Shown here piece after piece: positions 33,677-42,672 of a stretch of DNA of 64,000 nucleotides. A program made the translations under genes and the position numbers. Source of the DNA: Nocardioides rubriscoriae (GTDB lineage Bacteria; Actinomycetota; Actinomycetes; Propionibacteriales; Nocardioidaceae); the NCBI RefSeq assembly GCF_008087085.1, contig NZ_VIYJ01000001.1, positions 248,001-312,000 on the forward strand, given 5' to 3'. The first letter of the stretch is position 1, and each line of letters opens with the position of its first letter. The notes under the pieces were generated by a model. It searched no databases. It saw only the letters and a list, made by a program, of their open reading frames with translations, and was not told the DNA's origin.

Positions 33677-34567
33677 GTGCTGAGCCTCTCCGCCCTCGCC
33701 CGGCTCGCCGCCGAGCACGCCGACGACCTCGACCTGCCCGTCGAGAAGCTGCGCCTCGGCGACCGCGAGATCGACACCGACACCAGGCCCGCGATCATGG
33801 GCGTGGTCAACCTGTCGCGCGACTCCAGCTATCGCGAGAGCGTGGTGACGTCGTTCGCCTCCGCGGTCCGCAAGGGCCGCGTGCTGACCGCGCAGGGGGC
33901 CGACGTCGTCGACGTCGGCGCCGAGTCGAGCAAGGCCACCGCGGCCCGGGTCGACGCCGAGGGCCAGGTCGCGACCCTGGTGCCCGTGGTCGCCGCCATG
34001 GCCGAGGCCGGTGTCACGGTGTCGGTCGAGAGCTACGAGCCCCCCGTGGTCGCGGCGTGCCTCCAGGCCGGCGCCCGGGTCCTCAACCTCACCGGGTCGG
34101 CCGAGGACGCCGCGATGTTCGACCTGGCGGCCGAGCACGACGCGTCGGTCGTGCTGTGCCACATCCTCGGCGCGCACGCCCGCGACCTCGACGGCCGCGA
34201 CGTCGACCCCGACCCCTTCCCGGCCATGCTCGAGTCGTTCGGTCGCCGCATCGACGACGCCCGCAGTCGCGGGGTCCGCGGCATCGCGATCGACCCCGGC
34301 ATGGGCTTCGGCTTCCGGCTCGGCGACCAGCGGGCCCGGGTCCGTCACCAGGCGTCGGTGCTGATGGCCTCGTTCCGGCTGCGCCGGCTCGGCGTACCGG
34401 TGTGCCACTCGCTGCCCCACTCGTTCGAGATCTTCGAGGACCAGTTCCGCACGGCCGAGGGGGTGTTCGCGGTGCTCGCCCACCTCGGCGGCACCGGCCT
34501 CTACCGCACCCACGAGGTGCCGCAGGTGGTCGCCGTCCTCGACGCGATGCAGGAGCTGTCGGTCTAG
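33677..34567 (+). CDS. Dihydropteroate synthase-like protein, divergent
   Basis: 296 aa TIM-barrel protein, GTG 33677. DHPS motifs are recognisable but altered: MGVVNLSRDSSYRES for MGxxNxTPDSFSDGG, GADVVDVGAESSKA for GAxxxDxGGESTRPG, VVLCHILG for HMxG and IAIDPGMGFGF for xLDPGxGFGK. The Ser-Arg-Lys loop that holds pterin/pABA is replaced (HSLPHSF). The end motif is LYRTHEV in place of RxHD. It may use a different pterin-like substrate or have lost synthase activity. Co-oriented with and 5 bp from the RibD-type reductase. Its stop overlaps the convergent GDPD gene by 4 bp. Confidence 0.8.
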   Translation: MLSLSALARLAAEHADDLDLPVEKLRLGDREIDTDTRPAIMGVVNLSRDSSYRESVVTSFASAVRKGRVLTAQGADVVDVGAESSKATAARVDAEGQVATLVPVVAAMAEAGVTVSVESYEPPVVAACLQAGARVLNLTGSAEDAAMFDLAAEHDASVVLCHILGAHARDLDGRDVDPDPFPAMLESFGRRIDDARSRGVRGIAIDPGMGFGFRLGDQRARVRHQASVLMASFRLRRLGVPVCHSLPHSFEIFEDQFRTAEGVFAVLAHLGGTGLYRTHEVPQVVAVLDAMQELSV

Positions 34568-35757
34568 CTCGCCGCGTCGCTCGGCTCGGGCTCGTCGGTG
34601 TCGGCCTGCTCGAGCGCGTCGAGGGTCTCGATGACCTCGGTCGGCGACTCGGCGAGCAGGACGTCGAAGCCGATCGCCCGGACGCCGCGCAGCAGCTTCT
34701 CGAGGTCGCCGACGCCGGCCGGGTCGGTCCCGACCTTGAAGTCCTCGCCGAGCAGCGCGTTCTCGAACGACACGGGGTAGACGCCGATGGCGAACCCGGC
34801 GGCGTGGACCAGGTCGGGGACCCGCTGGGGCTCGTCGACCTTGGTGAAGGCCTCGGACTCGACGATGATCACGTCGATGGTGTCGGGCAGCCCGGCGAGC
34901 GCGTCGGCGGTGAGCAGGCGCGAGGAGTCGCCGTCGACGACCAGTCCCGACAGGACGTTGTCACCGAGGTTGGCCTCGAGCCGGGCCAGCACCCGCAGGT
35001 CGGCGGACTCGACCGTGACCCGCTCGGGCTCGTTGACCAGCCGGGCCTTGCGCAGCGACTTGGCGATGGCGGGCTCGACGGCAAGCCGCAGCCCGCGGAA
35101 GTAGGAGGCCCGCAGCGGCTCTACGAACACGCCGACCTCGGTGCCCTGCGCGAGGTTGAAGTCGTTGACCTGGGTCAGCAGGTCGTCGAACGAGATCAGG
35201 CCGAAGTCACCGTCGTACGCCGCGCTGTCGGGGCGCAGGGCGGGGTCGGGCTCGGTGGCACGCAGGGTGCGCAGCTCGTCGAGGGTGAAGTCCTCGCTGA
35301 ACCAGCCGGTGGTCTCGACCCCGTCGACGACCTTGGTGGTCTCGCGGTCGGCGAACTCGGGCCGGTCGGCGACGTCGGTGCTGCGGCTGAGCTCGTTGTC
35401 GCCGCGGACCAGGAGCTGCTCGTCGCTGGTCATCACGACCTGGGCCTCGACGTAGTCGACGCCGGCGTCGAGCGCGTCGGCGTAGGACTCCGCGGTGTGC
35501 TCGGGCTTGGCGACCGGGTCACCGTGGCGGCCGGCGACCAGGACGGTGCCGAGGCGCAGCGGGCCGTTGGAGACGCCGCTGGAGGGCAGGAAGTCGGTGA
35601 CGACCTCGGCCGGCCCGTCGTCGCGGGCCGAGTCGTCGGCGTCCTCGGCGCGGGTCGCGACCACGGCGAAGACCGCCGTGACGACCCCGACCACGACCAG
35701 GACCGCGACCACCGCACGCCGGACCCACCAGACCTGGTCCTCGCTCGCGCCGTCCAC
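34564..35757 (-). CDS. Degenerate glycerophosphodiester phosphodiesterase-like membrane protein
   Basis: 397 aa, GTG 35757 after a TAGGCT box, perhaps leaderless. An N-terminal membrane anchor (about 14-36) is followed by an extracytoplasmic GDPD-like barrel. Family signature HR...PENT...ExD...HD reads GRHGD (77-78), KPEHTAES, YVEAQVV (Glu104, Gln106) and VRGDNELSRSTD (Gly119). So the Asp of ExD and the His of HD are lost and the first HR is scrambled. It is probably not a working phosphodiesterase; a binding or structural role at the envelope is possible. Convergent with the DHPS-like gene. Confidence 0.82.
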   Translation of the reverse strand: MDGASEDQVWWVRRAVVAVLVVVGVVTAVFAVVATRAEDADDSARDDGPAEVVTDFLPSSGVSNGPLRLGTVLVAGRHGDPVAKPEHTAESYADALDAGVDYVEAQVVMTSDEQLLVRGDNELSRSTDVADRPEFADRETTKVVDGVETTGWFSEDFTLDELRTLRATEPDPALRPDSAAYDGDFGLISFDDLLTQVNDFNLAQGTEVGVFVEPLRASYFRGLRLAVEPAIAKSLRKARLVNEPERVTVESADLRVLARLEANLGDNVLSGLVVDGDSSRLLTADALAGLPDTIDVIIVESEAFTKVDEPQRVPDLVHAAGFAIGVYPVSFENALLGEDFKVGTDPAGVGDLEKLLRGVRAIGFDVLLAESPTEVIETLDALEQADTDEPEPSDAAS

Positions 35758-35808
35758 GACGCAGGAGCCTAGTGAGGCCCGGGGCGGCAGGTCATGGGAA
35801 CCCGCCGA

Positions 35809-36720
35809 TCAGGCGCGCAGCAACCGGTGGACCCGGGCCGCGACGTCCTCGAGCGCGGCCCCGGCCGCCGGGCTCATGATGCCCATGTCGATGAACCCGT
35901 GGACCAGGCCGTCGTAGCGCACCCGCTCGACCGGCACCCCGGCCGCCTCGAGCTGGTCGGCGTAGGCCTCGCCCTCGTCGCGCAGCGGGTCGTACTCGGC
36001 GGTGACCACCAGGGCGCGCGGCGCACCGGCGAGGTCACCGAGGATCGGCGAGTGGCGAACGTCGTCGAGGTCGACGTCGTCGCCCAGGTAGTGGGCGGCG
36101 AACCAGGTCATCGTCGCCATGTCGAGGAAGTAGCCCTCGCCGTTGTCGGTGCGCGAGGGGTAGTCGCCGGCCATGTGGGTCGCGGGGTAGAGCAGCACCT
36201 GGGCGTCGACCTGGTCGCGCAGGACCTGCGCCACGACGGCCGACAGGTTGCCCCCGGCCGAGTCACCGCCGACGGCCAGGACCTCGCCCCCGCCGAGCTC
36301 GGCGAGGTGGTCGGCCGCCCACGCGACGGCTGCGAGGGCGTCCTCGACGGCCGCCGGGTAGGGGTGCTCGGGCGCCAGACGATAGTCGATGGCCAGCACG
36401 GCCGTCCCACCTTCGACGCACAGCCGCCGGCAGGTCTGGTCGTGGGTGTCGAGGTCACCGATCACGAAGCCGCCACCGTGCAGGAAGACCAGCGTGGGCC
36501 ACGGGCCCTCCCCCGCCGGCCGGTAGAGCCGCGCGGGCCGCTCGGCCACGGTCAGCTCCTCCACGCCGCCCACCGCGATCTGCGTCTCGGGCGTCACGAG
36601 GTCGACGGTCATCGCCCGGAACGCCTTGCGTGCGTCCTGCGGCGTCCCCTCGTGCATCGGCGGGTACGGCGCCGCCTCGATCATGGCGAGCAGGGCGGCG
36701 GTTCCGGGGTCCAGAGGCAT
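35809..36720 (-). CDS. Alpha/beta hydrolase (HSL/esterase family IV)
   Basis: 303 aa, ATG 36720, with TAGAGT ending 7 nt upstream (probably leaderless). Oxyanion motif FLHGGGFVIGD, then AIDYRLAPEHPYPAAVED, nucleophile GGDSAGGN, acid in VVTAEYDPLRDEGEAY and His in GLVHGFIDM. These are the hormone-sensitive-lipase family hallmarks; members hydrolyse short acyl esters. There is no signal peptide. 51 bp from the GDPD gene on the same strand. Confidence 0.93.
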   Translation of the reverse strand: MPLDPGTAALLAMIEAAPYPPMHEGTPQDARKAFRAMTVDLVTPETQIAVGGVEELTVAERPARLYRPAGEGPWPTLVFLHGGGFVIGDLDTHDQTCRRLCVEGGTAVLAIDYRLAPEHPYPAAVEDALAAVAWAADHLAELGGGEVLAVGGDSAGGNLSAVVAQVLRDQVDAQVLLYPATHMAGDYPSRTDNGEGYFLDMATMTWFAAHYLGDDVDLDDVRHSPILGDLAGAPRALVVTAEYDPLRDEGEAYADQLEAAGVPVERVRYDGLVHGFIDMGIMSPAAGAALEDVAARVHRLLRA

Positions 36721-36740
36721 GACCGCGACTCTAGCCACCC

Positions 36741-36788
36741 CACGGTGGTCGAGGAGGTCGCCCGCGACCGTCTCGAGACCACACCACC
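36741..36788. repeat. Palindromic intergenic repeat copy
   Basis: CACGGTGGTCGAGGAGGTCG, CCCGCGACCGTCTCGAGACC, ACACCACC. It is the reverse-complement counterpart of 18021-18060 with only a few differences. It lies between the esterase and amidase genes. Confidence 0.75.
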
Positions 36789-36797
36789 GCAGGCGGC

Positions 36798-37631
36798 TCA
36801 CCCCAGGAACCCACGCACCGCCTTGACCAGCGCCGCGGCGTACCGCGCCCGTCCGGCCCGCCGCGTCATGACCGCGGCGTCGACCCGCGAGCGCATGTTG
36901 CCGAGCTCGACCAGCACGGTCGGCACGTCGGAGAGGTTGAGGGTGCCGAGGTCGCGGCGGACGTCGAGACCGTCGCCGCCGGCGGTGTAGGTGGCGTAGG
37001 GGAAGCCGGCGTCCCGCAGCTCCCGTCGTACGCCGAGCGCGAGCCGTCGCGACGGGCGCGCGATGTCGTCGGTCCACGGTGCCCGGTCCGGTGGGCGGAT
37101 GACGTGGAAGCCGTGCGCCCCGGCGGCGTAGGAGCCGTCGCCGTGGATGCTGAGCTTGAGGTCGGCCCCGGCGCGGTTGCCGGCGCGACCGCGTACGTCG
37201 ACGCACGGGCCCCACAGCCGGGTCGAGTTGCGGTCGCGGGTGAGGATCACGCGGGCGCCGAGCGCCTCGAGCCGCCGGACCACGACTTGCGAGACCTGCC
37301 AGGCGAAGGTGGCCTCGGGGTAGCCGCCGTCGGTGGCGGTGCCGGTGGTGTTGCACGGCTTGCGGAAGCCGCCGGCCGGGACCAGGCGCCCGGTCTCACG
37401 CGGGAAGCGGCTGTTGCCGAGCTGGTGGCCGGGGTCGACCACGACGGTCCGGCCGGAGAGCGGACCCTCGCCCGGCGCCGACGCCGACACCGACGGTGAG
37501 CCGGACGGCCCCGCCGTCGCGCTGGTCGACGACCCCGACGACGGCCCGGTGGCCGCGACCCCGACGCCCGCGCACCCCGACAGGGCGAGCACGAGCACCA
37601 GTACCGCTGGGCCGACCGGGTGGAGGGTCAT
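36798..37631 (-). CDS. N-acetylmuramoyl-L-alanine amidase, lipoprotein
   Basis: 277 aa, ATG 37631. Lipobox LALSGC (Cys20) and a Ser/Thr/Pro/Gly linker (about 25-58), then an Amidase_3 domain: TVVVDPGHQLGN (zinc His), GGYPEATFAW (zinc Glu), LKLSIHGDGSY (zinc His) and TVLVELGNMR (catalytic Glu). It cleaves the amide between MurNAc and L-Ala outside the membrane. The start overlaps the galE stop (ATGA), so the two are co-translated. Confidence 0.92.
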   Translation of the reverse strand: MTLHPVGPAVLVLVLALSGCAGVGVAATGPSSGSSTSATAGPSGSPSVSASAPGEGPLSGRTVVVDPGHQLGNSRFPRETGRLVPAGGFRKPCNTTGTATDGGYPEATFAWQVSQVVVRRLEALGARVILTRDRNSTRLWGPCVDVRGRAGNRAGADLKLSIHGDGSYAAGAHGFHVIRPPDRAPWTDDIARPSRRLALGVRRELRDAGFPYATYTAGGDGLDVRRDLGTLNLSDVPTVLVELGNMRSRVDAAVMTRRAGRARYAAALVKAVRGFLG

Positions 37632-38632
37632 TCGTAGCCCAGGATCTCGATCCGCTTGTCGCCCCAGGCCAGCGCCGAGGCGATGGCGTCGTCGATGGAC
37701 AGCTCGGTCCGCCAGCCGAGCAGCCGGGCCGCCTTGTCGGCGTTGGCGTAGGCCCCCACGGCGTCGCCGGGTCGCGGGCCGGCCTCGGTGATCGGCACCG
37801 GGGCGCCGAAGACCCGCTCGAAGGCGGCGACCAGCTCGCGCACGGTCACGCCGTCGCCGGCGCCGAGGTTGATGATGGTGGAGGTCGCGTCGACCTCGGC
37901 GAGCACCTGGTCGAAGCGCTCGATCGCGGCCACGTGGGCGCGCGCGAGGTCCCAGACGTGGATGTAGTCGCGGATGCCCGTGCCGTCGCGGGTCGGGTGC
38001 TCGGTGCCGGTGATGGTGAACGACGGCTTGAGGCCGCGGGCCGCGAGCACCAGCTGGCCGATGACGTGGCTCGGCTCCTTGACGTAGATGCCGGACTCGA
38101 GGTCGGGGTCGGAGCCGACCGGGTTGAAGTAGCGCAGGATGACCGCGCGCAGGTCGGTCGCGGCGGCGAGGTCGACGAGGACCTGCTCCATCATCCGCTT
38201 GGTGCGCGCGTAGGGCGAGGTCGGCTCGAGCGGGTCGTCCTCGGTGACCTCGAAGTCGTCCTTGGTGGCGTAGAGGCTCGCCGACGACGAGAACAGCACG
38301 CGTGGCTTGCCGAGCGCGGTCAGCTCGTGGAAGAGCTCGAGCGACTTGGCGACGTTGTCCTTGTAGTAGAGGTACGGCTGCTCCATCGACTCGGGTACGA
38401 CGATGCGCGCGGCCATGTGGATCGTGGCGTCGAGGTCGGGGTGCTCGGCGACGATGCGCCGCAGCAGCTCGCGGTCGGCGATGTCGCCCTCGTAGAAGAT
38501 CCGGTCGCGCACGAACGCGTGCGGTCCGTTGAGCAGCGAGTCGAGGACGACGGGCGTGTGCCCGGCCTCCTCGAGCGCCTTCGCAGTGATCGAACCGATG
38601 TAGCCGGCGCCGCCGGTGACCAGGACCTTCAT
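37628..38632 (-). CDS. galE: UDP-glucose 4-epimerase
   Basis: 334 aa, the usual length. Extended SDR: VLVTGGAGYIGSITAKAL (NAD+ site), DATIHMAARIVVPESM, SSSASLYATKDD, YARTKRMME (Tyr-x3-Lys) and RYFNPVGSDPD. It interconverts UDP-Glc and UDP-Gal for surface polysaccharide. It overlaps the amidase gene by 4 bp. Confidence 0.93.
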   Translation of the reverse strand: MKVLVTGGAGYIGSITAKALEEAGHTPVVLDSLLNGPHAFVRDRIFYEGDIADRELLRRIVAEHPDLDATIHMAARIVVPESMEQPYLYYKDNVAKSLELFHELTALGKPRVLFSSSASLYATKDDFEVTEDDPLEPTSPYARTKRMMEQVLVDLAAATDLRAVILRYFNPVGSDPDLESGIYVKEPSHVIGQLVLAARGLKPSFTITGTEHPTRDGTGIRDYIHVWDLARAHVAAIERFDQVLAEVDATSTIINLGAGDGVTVRELVAAFERVFGAPVPITEAGPRPGDAVGAYANADKAARLLGWRTELSIDDAIASALAWGDKRIEILGYE

Positions 38633-38690
38633 CCCGGCAGGTTATCCGGAGGCTCGCCGCGATCCCACGCCCGGACACGCCCCACGCGCT

Positions 38691-38717
38691 CTACGCGCCC
38701 TACACGCCCTACGCGCC
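38691..38717. repeat. Three 9-bp tandem repeats upstream of galE
   Basis: CTACGCGCC, CTACACGCC, CTACGCGCC in direct tandem at 38691-38699, 38700-38708 and 38709-38717, in the gap between galE and the small membrane-protein gene. Confidence 0.65.
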
Positions 38718-38767
38718 GCCGACGGCCTCCCTCCGGTCGTCGGCGGCACGTCAGGCCGTGTGTGCCG

Positions 38768-38908
38768 TCAGACCCCGTGGTCGACGCTCTCGAGTGCGGC
38801 GGTCTGCGCCGTGCGCCCCGCGTCGTCGATCGCGCGACCCACCACGACGGCCAGCGGCAGGGGCAGCACGCACCAGGCCAGCACGGCGAGCAGGATCTCG
38901 AGGAGCAC
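38768..38908 (-). CDS. Small single-pass membrane protein, 46 aa
   Basis: GTG 38908 with CTGGGGAC upstream; stop TGA at 38770-38768. The peptide begins VLLEILLAVLAWCVLPLPLA (one membrane helix), then VVVGRAIDDAGRTAQTAAL and ESVDHGV. The hydrophobic-then-polar pattern and position in an otherwise empty 374-bp gap between galE and rmlA make it a believable gene that size cut-offs would miss. Confidence 0.55.
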   Translation of the reverse strand: MLLEILLAVLAWCVLPLPLAVVVGRAIDDAGRTAQTAALESVDHGV

Positions 38909-39006
38909 GTCCCCAGCGTGCCCGGTCCGGCTGCGCCGCGGGACCGGCGGGCGGATCGAGTCTCCTAGTCATTCCGGGCCAGGGGGCCTGACCCCGGCGC
39001 TGCGGG

Positions 39007-39882
39007 TCAGCCGTGCTCGAGCAGCCCGAGGAGGTAGCCGCCGTAGCCGCTCTTGAGCAGGCCCTCGGCGATGACGCGCAGCTGGTCGTCGCCGATGTAG
39101 CCCATCCGCCAGGCCACCTCCTCGGGGGCGCCGACCTTGGTGCCCTGGCGCGCCTCGATCGCACGGACGAAGTTGCTGGCGTCGTTGAGGTCGTCGAAGG
39201 TCCCGGTGTCGAGCCAGGCCGAGCCGCGCGGCAGCACCTCGACCTGGAGCCGGCCCTCGTCGAGGTAGAGACGGTTGAGGTCGGTGATCTCGAGCTCGCC
39301 GCGTGGCGACGGGCGCAGCGAGGCGGCCTTGGCGACGACGTCGTTGCCGTAGAAGTAGAGCCCCGGCACGGCGTACTGGCTGCGCGGCCTGGCGGGCTTC
39401 TCCTCCAGCGACACGGCCTTGAAGTCGGCGTCGAACTCCACCACCCCGTACGCCGTGGGGTCGGCGACGCGGTAGCCGAAGACGGCCGCGCCGTCGAGGT
39501 CGGCGAAGCGACGCAGCCGGGTGCCGAGACCGGCGCCGTAGAAGATGTTGTCGCCCAGGACCAGGCCGACGCTGTCGTCGCCGACGTGGTCGGCCCCGAT
39601 GAGGAAGGCCTGCGCCAGCCCGTCCGGGCTCGGCTGCACGGCGTAGGTGATCGAGATGCCGAGCTGCGAGCCGTCGCCGAGGAGGCGGACGAACTGAGCG
39701 GCCTCGTGCGGGGTGGTGATCACCAGCACGTCGCGGATCCCGGCCAGCATCAGCGTCGACAGCGGGTAGTGGACCATCGGCTTGTCGTAGACCGGCATCA
39801 GCTGCTTGCTCACCGCGTGGGTGATGGGGTGCAGCCGGGAGCCGGTCCCGCCGGCCAGGATGATTCCGCGCATGCGGGTCAT
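39007..39882 (-). CDS. rmlA: Glucose-1-phosphate thymidylyltransferase
   Basis: 291 aa. [16 protein letters not shown] at the N-terminus (nucleotide-binding loop), [67 protein letters not shown]: all RmlA hallmarks. It makes dTDP-glucose from dTTP and Glc-1-P, the first step to dTDP-rhamnose. ATG 39882 has GGGG at the right distance; 39873 is an alternative. Divergent from the sugar transferase gene, with rmlB and rmlCD just beyond it. Confidence 0.95.
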   Translation of the reverse strand: MTRMRGIILAGGTGSRLHPITHAVSKQLMPVYDKPMVHYPLSTLMLAGIRDVLVITTPHEAAQFVRLLGDGSQLGISITYAVQPSPDGLAQAFLIGADHVGDDSVGLVLGDNIFYGAGLGTRLRRFADLDGAAVFGYRVADPTAYGVVEFDADFKAVSLEEKPARPRSQYAVPGLYFYGNDVVAKAASLRPSPRGELEITDLNRLYLDEGRLQVEVLPRGSAWLDTGTFDDLNDASNFVRAIEARQGTKVGAPEEVAWRMGYIGDDQLRVIAEGLLKSGYGGYLLGLLEHG

Positions 39883-40061
39883 GGTGCCCCAGTGGACCTT
39901 CCGGCCACCGGCACCGTCACCGAAAGGGATGACGCCAGTGTAAAAAGTCCCGACATTGCTGTGCGATCGGGATGCGGCGCTTACTGTGGTCCGGTCCGAC
40001 ACCGTGGTCGAGACGTTGCCTTCTGGGGGATGCGTCCGCGGCGCCTACGTGTGGAGAATTT

Positions 40062-41507
40062 GTGACGTTGACAGAGACAGCCACCCGACTGAGCACACGC
40101 TCGCCGAGTCGGGTCGTGGGGTGGCTCCCGGTGATGGTGGGCGCCCTCGACCTGGTTCTCGTCGTCGCCGTGACAGGGTTGGCCGTCGTGGGCCGGGGTC
40201 AGGGCTTCCTCTTCGCCGAGCCCGCCGACGTGACGTCGACGGTCGGCACGACCGCCCCTTTGATCGTGCTGGGGTGGATCGCCACCACCTCGCTCCTGGG
40301 CGGCTACAAGGCCGACGTCTTCGGTGCCGGCACCGACGAGTACAAGCGCGTGCTCAACGCGGGCCTGCTGACCGCGGGCCTGGTCAGCGTCGCCTGCTAC
40401 CTCGGGCAGTACCCCCTGTCGCGCGGCTTCTTTGTCCTCCTCTTCGGGCTCGGCGTGCCGCTGCTCCTGCTCGGCCGGTTCATGGCGCGGCGGGCCGTGC
40501 ACGCGGCCCGGGTCAACGGCGCCCTGCAGCAGCGGGTGCTGATCGCGGGCTCGGCCGACCACGTCGACGAGGTCGCCGCGGTGCTGCGCCGCGAGCGCTG
40601 GCTCGGCTACCAGATCACGGGTGCCCTCACGCCCACTCACGACCTGTCGACCGAGACCCCGTCCGGTATCCCCGTCGTGGGCAACGCCGACGACGTGTCG
40701 GCGATGCGCGAGAGCGACGTGGTCTTCTTCGCCGGGGGTTCCGACACCTCGGCGCGACGGATGCGCCAGATCGTCTGGGAGCTCGAGCAGGACGACGTGC
40801 AGCTGGTGGTCGCCCCCAGCGTCAGCGACACCAGCAGCGAGCGCATCCGGGTCCGCCCGGTCGGTGGGCTGCCCCTGATGCACATCGACCCGCCGACCTG
40901 GAGCGACGCGGCCCGCATCGGCAAGCGCACCTTCGACATCGTCGGCAGCCTCGCCCTGCTGCTGCTGATGGCCCCGCTCTACCTCGCGGCCACGGCGTCG
41001 ATCCTCGTGCGCGACCGCGGTCCGGTCATCTTCCGCCAGACCCGCGTGGGTCGTCACGGCGACGAGTTCACGTGCCTGAAGTTCCGCACGATGGTCCCCG
41101 ACGCCGAGGCGCTGCTCGCTCGGCTGCAGGCCGAGACCGGCCAGATCGACGGCCTGTTCAAGATGAAGGACGACCCACGCATCACGCGATCGGGCCAGTG
41201 GCTGCGGCGCTTCTCGGTCGACGAGCTGCCCCAGCTGGTCAACGTGCTGCGCGGCGACATGAGCCTGGTCGGTCCACGTCCGCCGCTGCCGTCCGAGGTG
41301 GCCTCCTACGGCGAGGACGTCGCCCGGCGCCTGCACGTCCGCCCCGGCCTCACCGGGCTGTGGCAGGTCTCGGGTCGCTCCGACCTGACCTGGGACGAGG
41401 CCACCCGGCTCGACCTCTACTACGTCGACAACTGGAGCATGCTCCAGGACGTCGCGATCCTGGCCCGCACCCTCGGTGCGGTGGTCGGCTCGCGCGGAGC
41501 CTACTGA
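40062..41507 (+). CDS. Polyprenyl-phosphate hexose-1-phosphate transferase (initiating sugar transferase)
   Basis: 481 aa, GTG 40062 with GGAGA upstream. Four to five N-terminal membrane helices (to about 130), a soluble Rossmann-like middle region (QQRVLIAGSADHVDEVAAVL), a membrane re-entry (RTFDIVGSLALLLLMAPLYLA) and the catalytic C-terminal domain: PVIFRQTRVGRHG, FTCLKFRTMVPDAE, DDPRITRSGQWLRRFSVDELPQ, MSLVGPRPPLPSEV, RPGLTGLWQVSGRSDL. WbaP/CpsE-type; it starts repeat-unit assembly on undecaprenyl phosphate. A second member of the family is at 60578. Confidence 0.93.
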   Translation: MTLTETATRLSTRSPSRVVGWLPVMVGALDLVLVVAVTGLAVVGRGQGFLFAEPADVTSTVGTTAPLIVLGWIATTSLLGGYKADVFGAGTDEYKRVLNAGLLTAGLVSVACYLGQYPLSRGFFVLLFGLGVPLLLLGRFMARRAVHAARVNGALQQRVLIAGSADHVDEVAAVLRRERWLGYQITGALTPTHDLSTETPSGIPVVGNADDVSAMRESDVVFFAGGSDTSARRMRQIVWELEQDDVQLVVAPSVSDTSSERIRVRPVGGLPLMHIDPPTWSDAARIGKRTFDIVGSLALLLLMAPLYLAATASILVRDRGPVIFRQTRVGRHGDEFTCLKFRTMVPDAEALLARLQAETGQIDGLFKMKDDPRITRSGQWLRRFSVDELPQLVNVLRGDMSLVGPRPPLPSEVASYGEDVARRLHVRPGLTGLWQVSGRSDLTWDEATRLDLYYVDNWSMLQDVAILARTLGAVVGSRGAY

Positions 41508-41541
41508 GTCCCGTCCGCGACACACCGCCCGACCCACCTAG

Positions 41542-42552
<1,011 letters not shown>

Positions 42553-42672
42553 AGCACGCAGCCGGTCGCGAGGAACGAGCGAGCGGCGTGGGCGTGTGCA
42601 GGTCGAGCAAGCGCGCGACCGAGGAACGAGGTCGCGACCGCGCGCCGAGACCGCCGTTCTCGAAGGAGCATC

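Noticed and set aside
42553..42672. Gap between rmlB and rmlC-rmlD with two GAGGAACGAG motifs as a mobile element or small gene
   Set aside because: Only two short, imperfect repeats and no ORF with a start and ribosome site. It may be a decayed repeat but I cannot support more.
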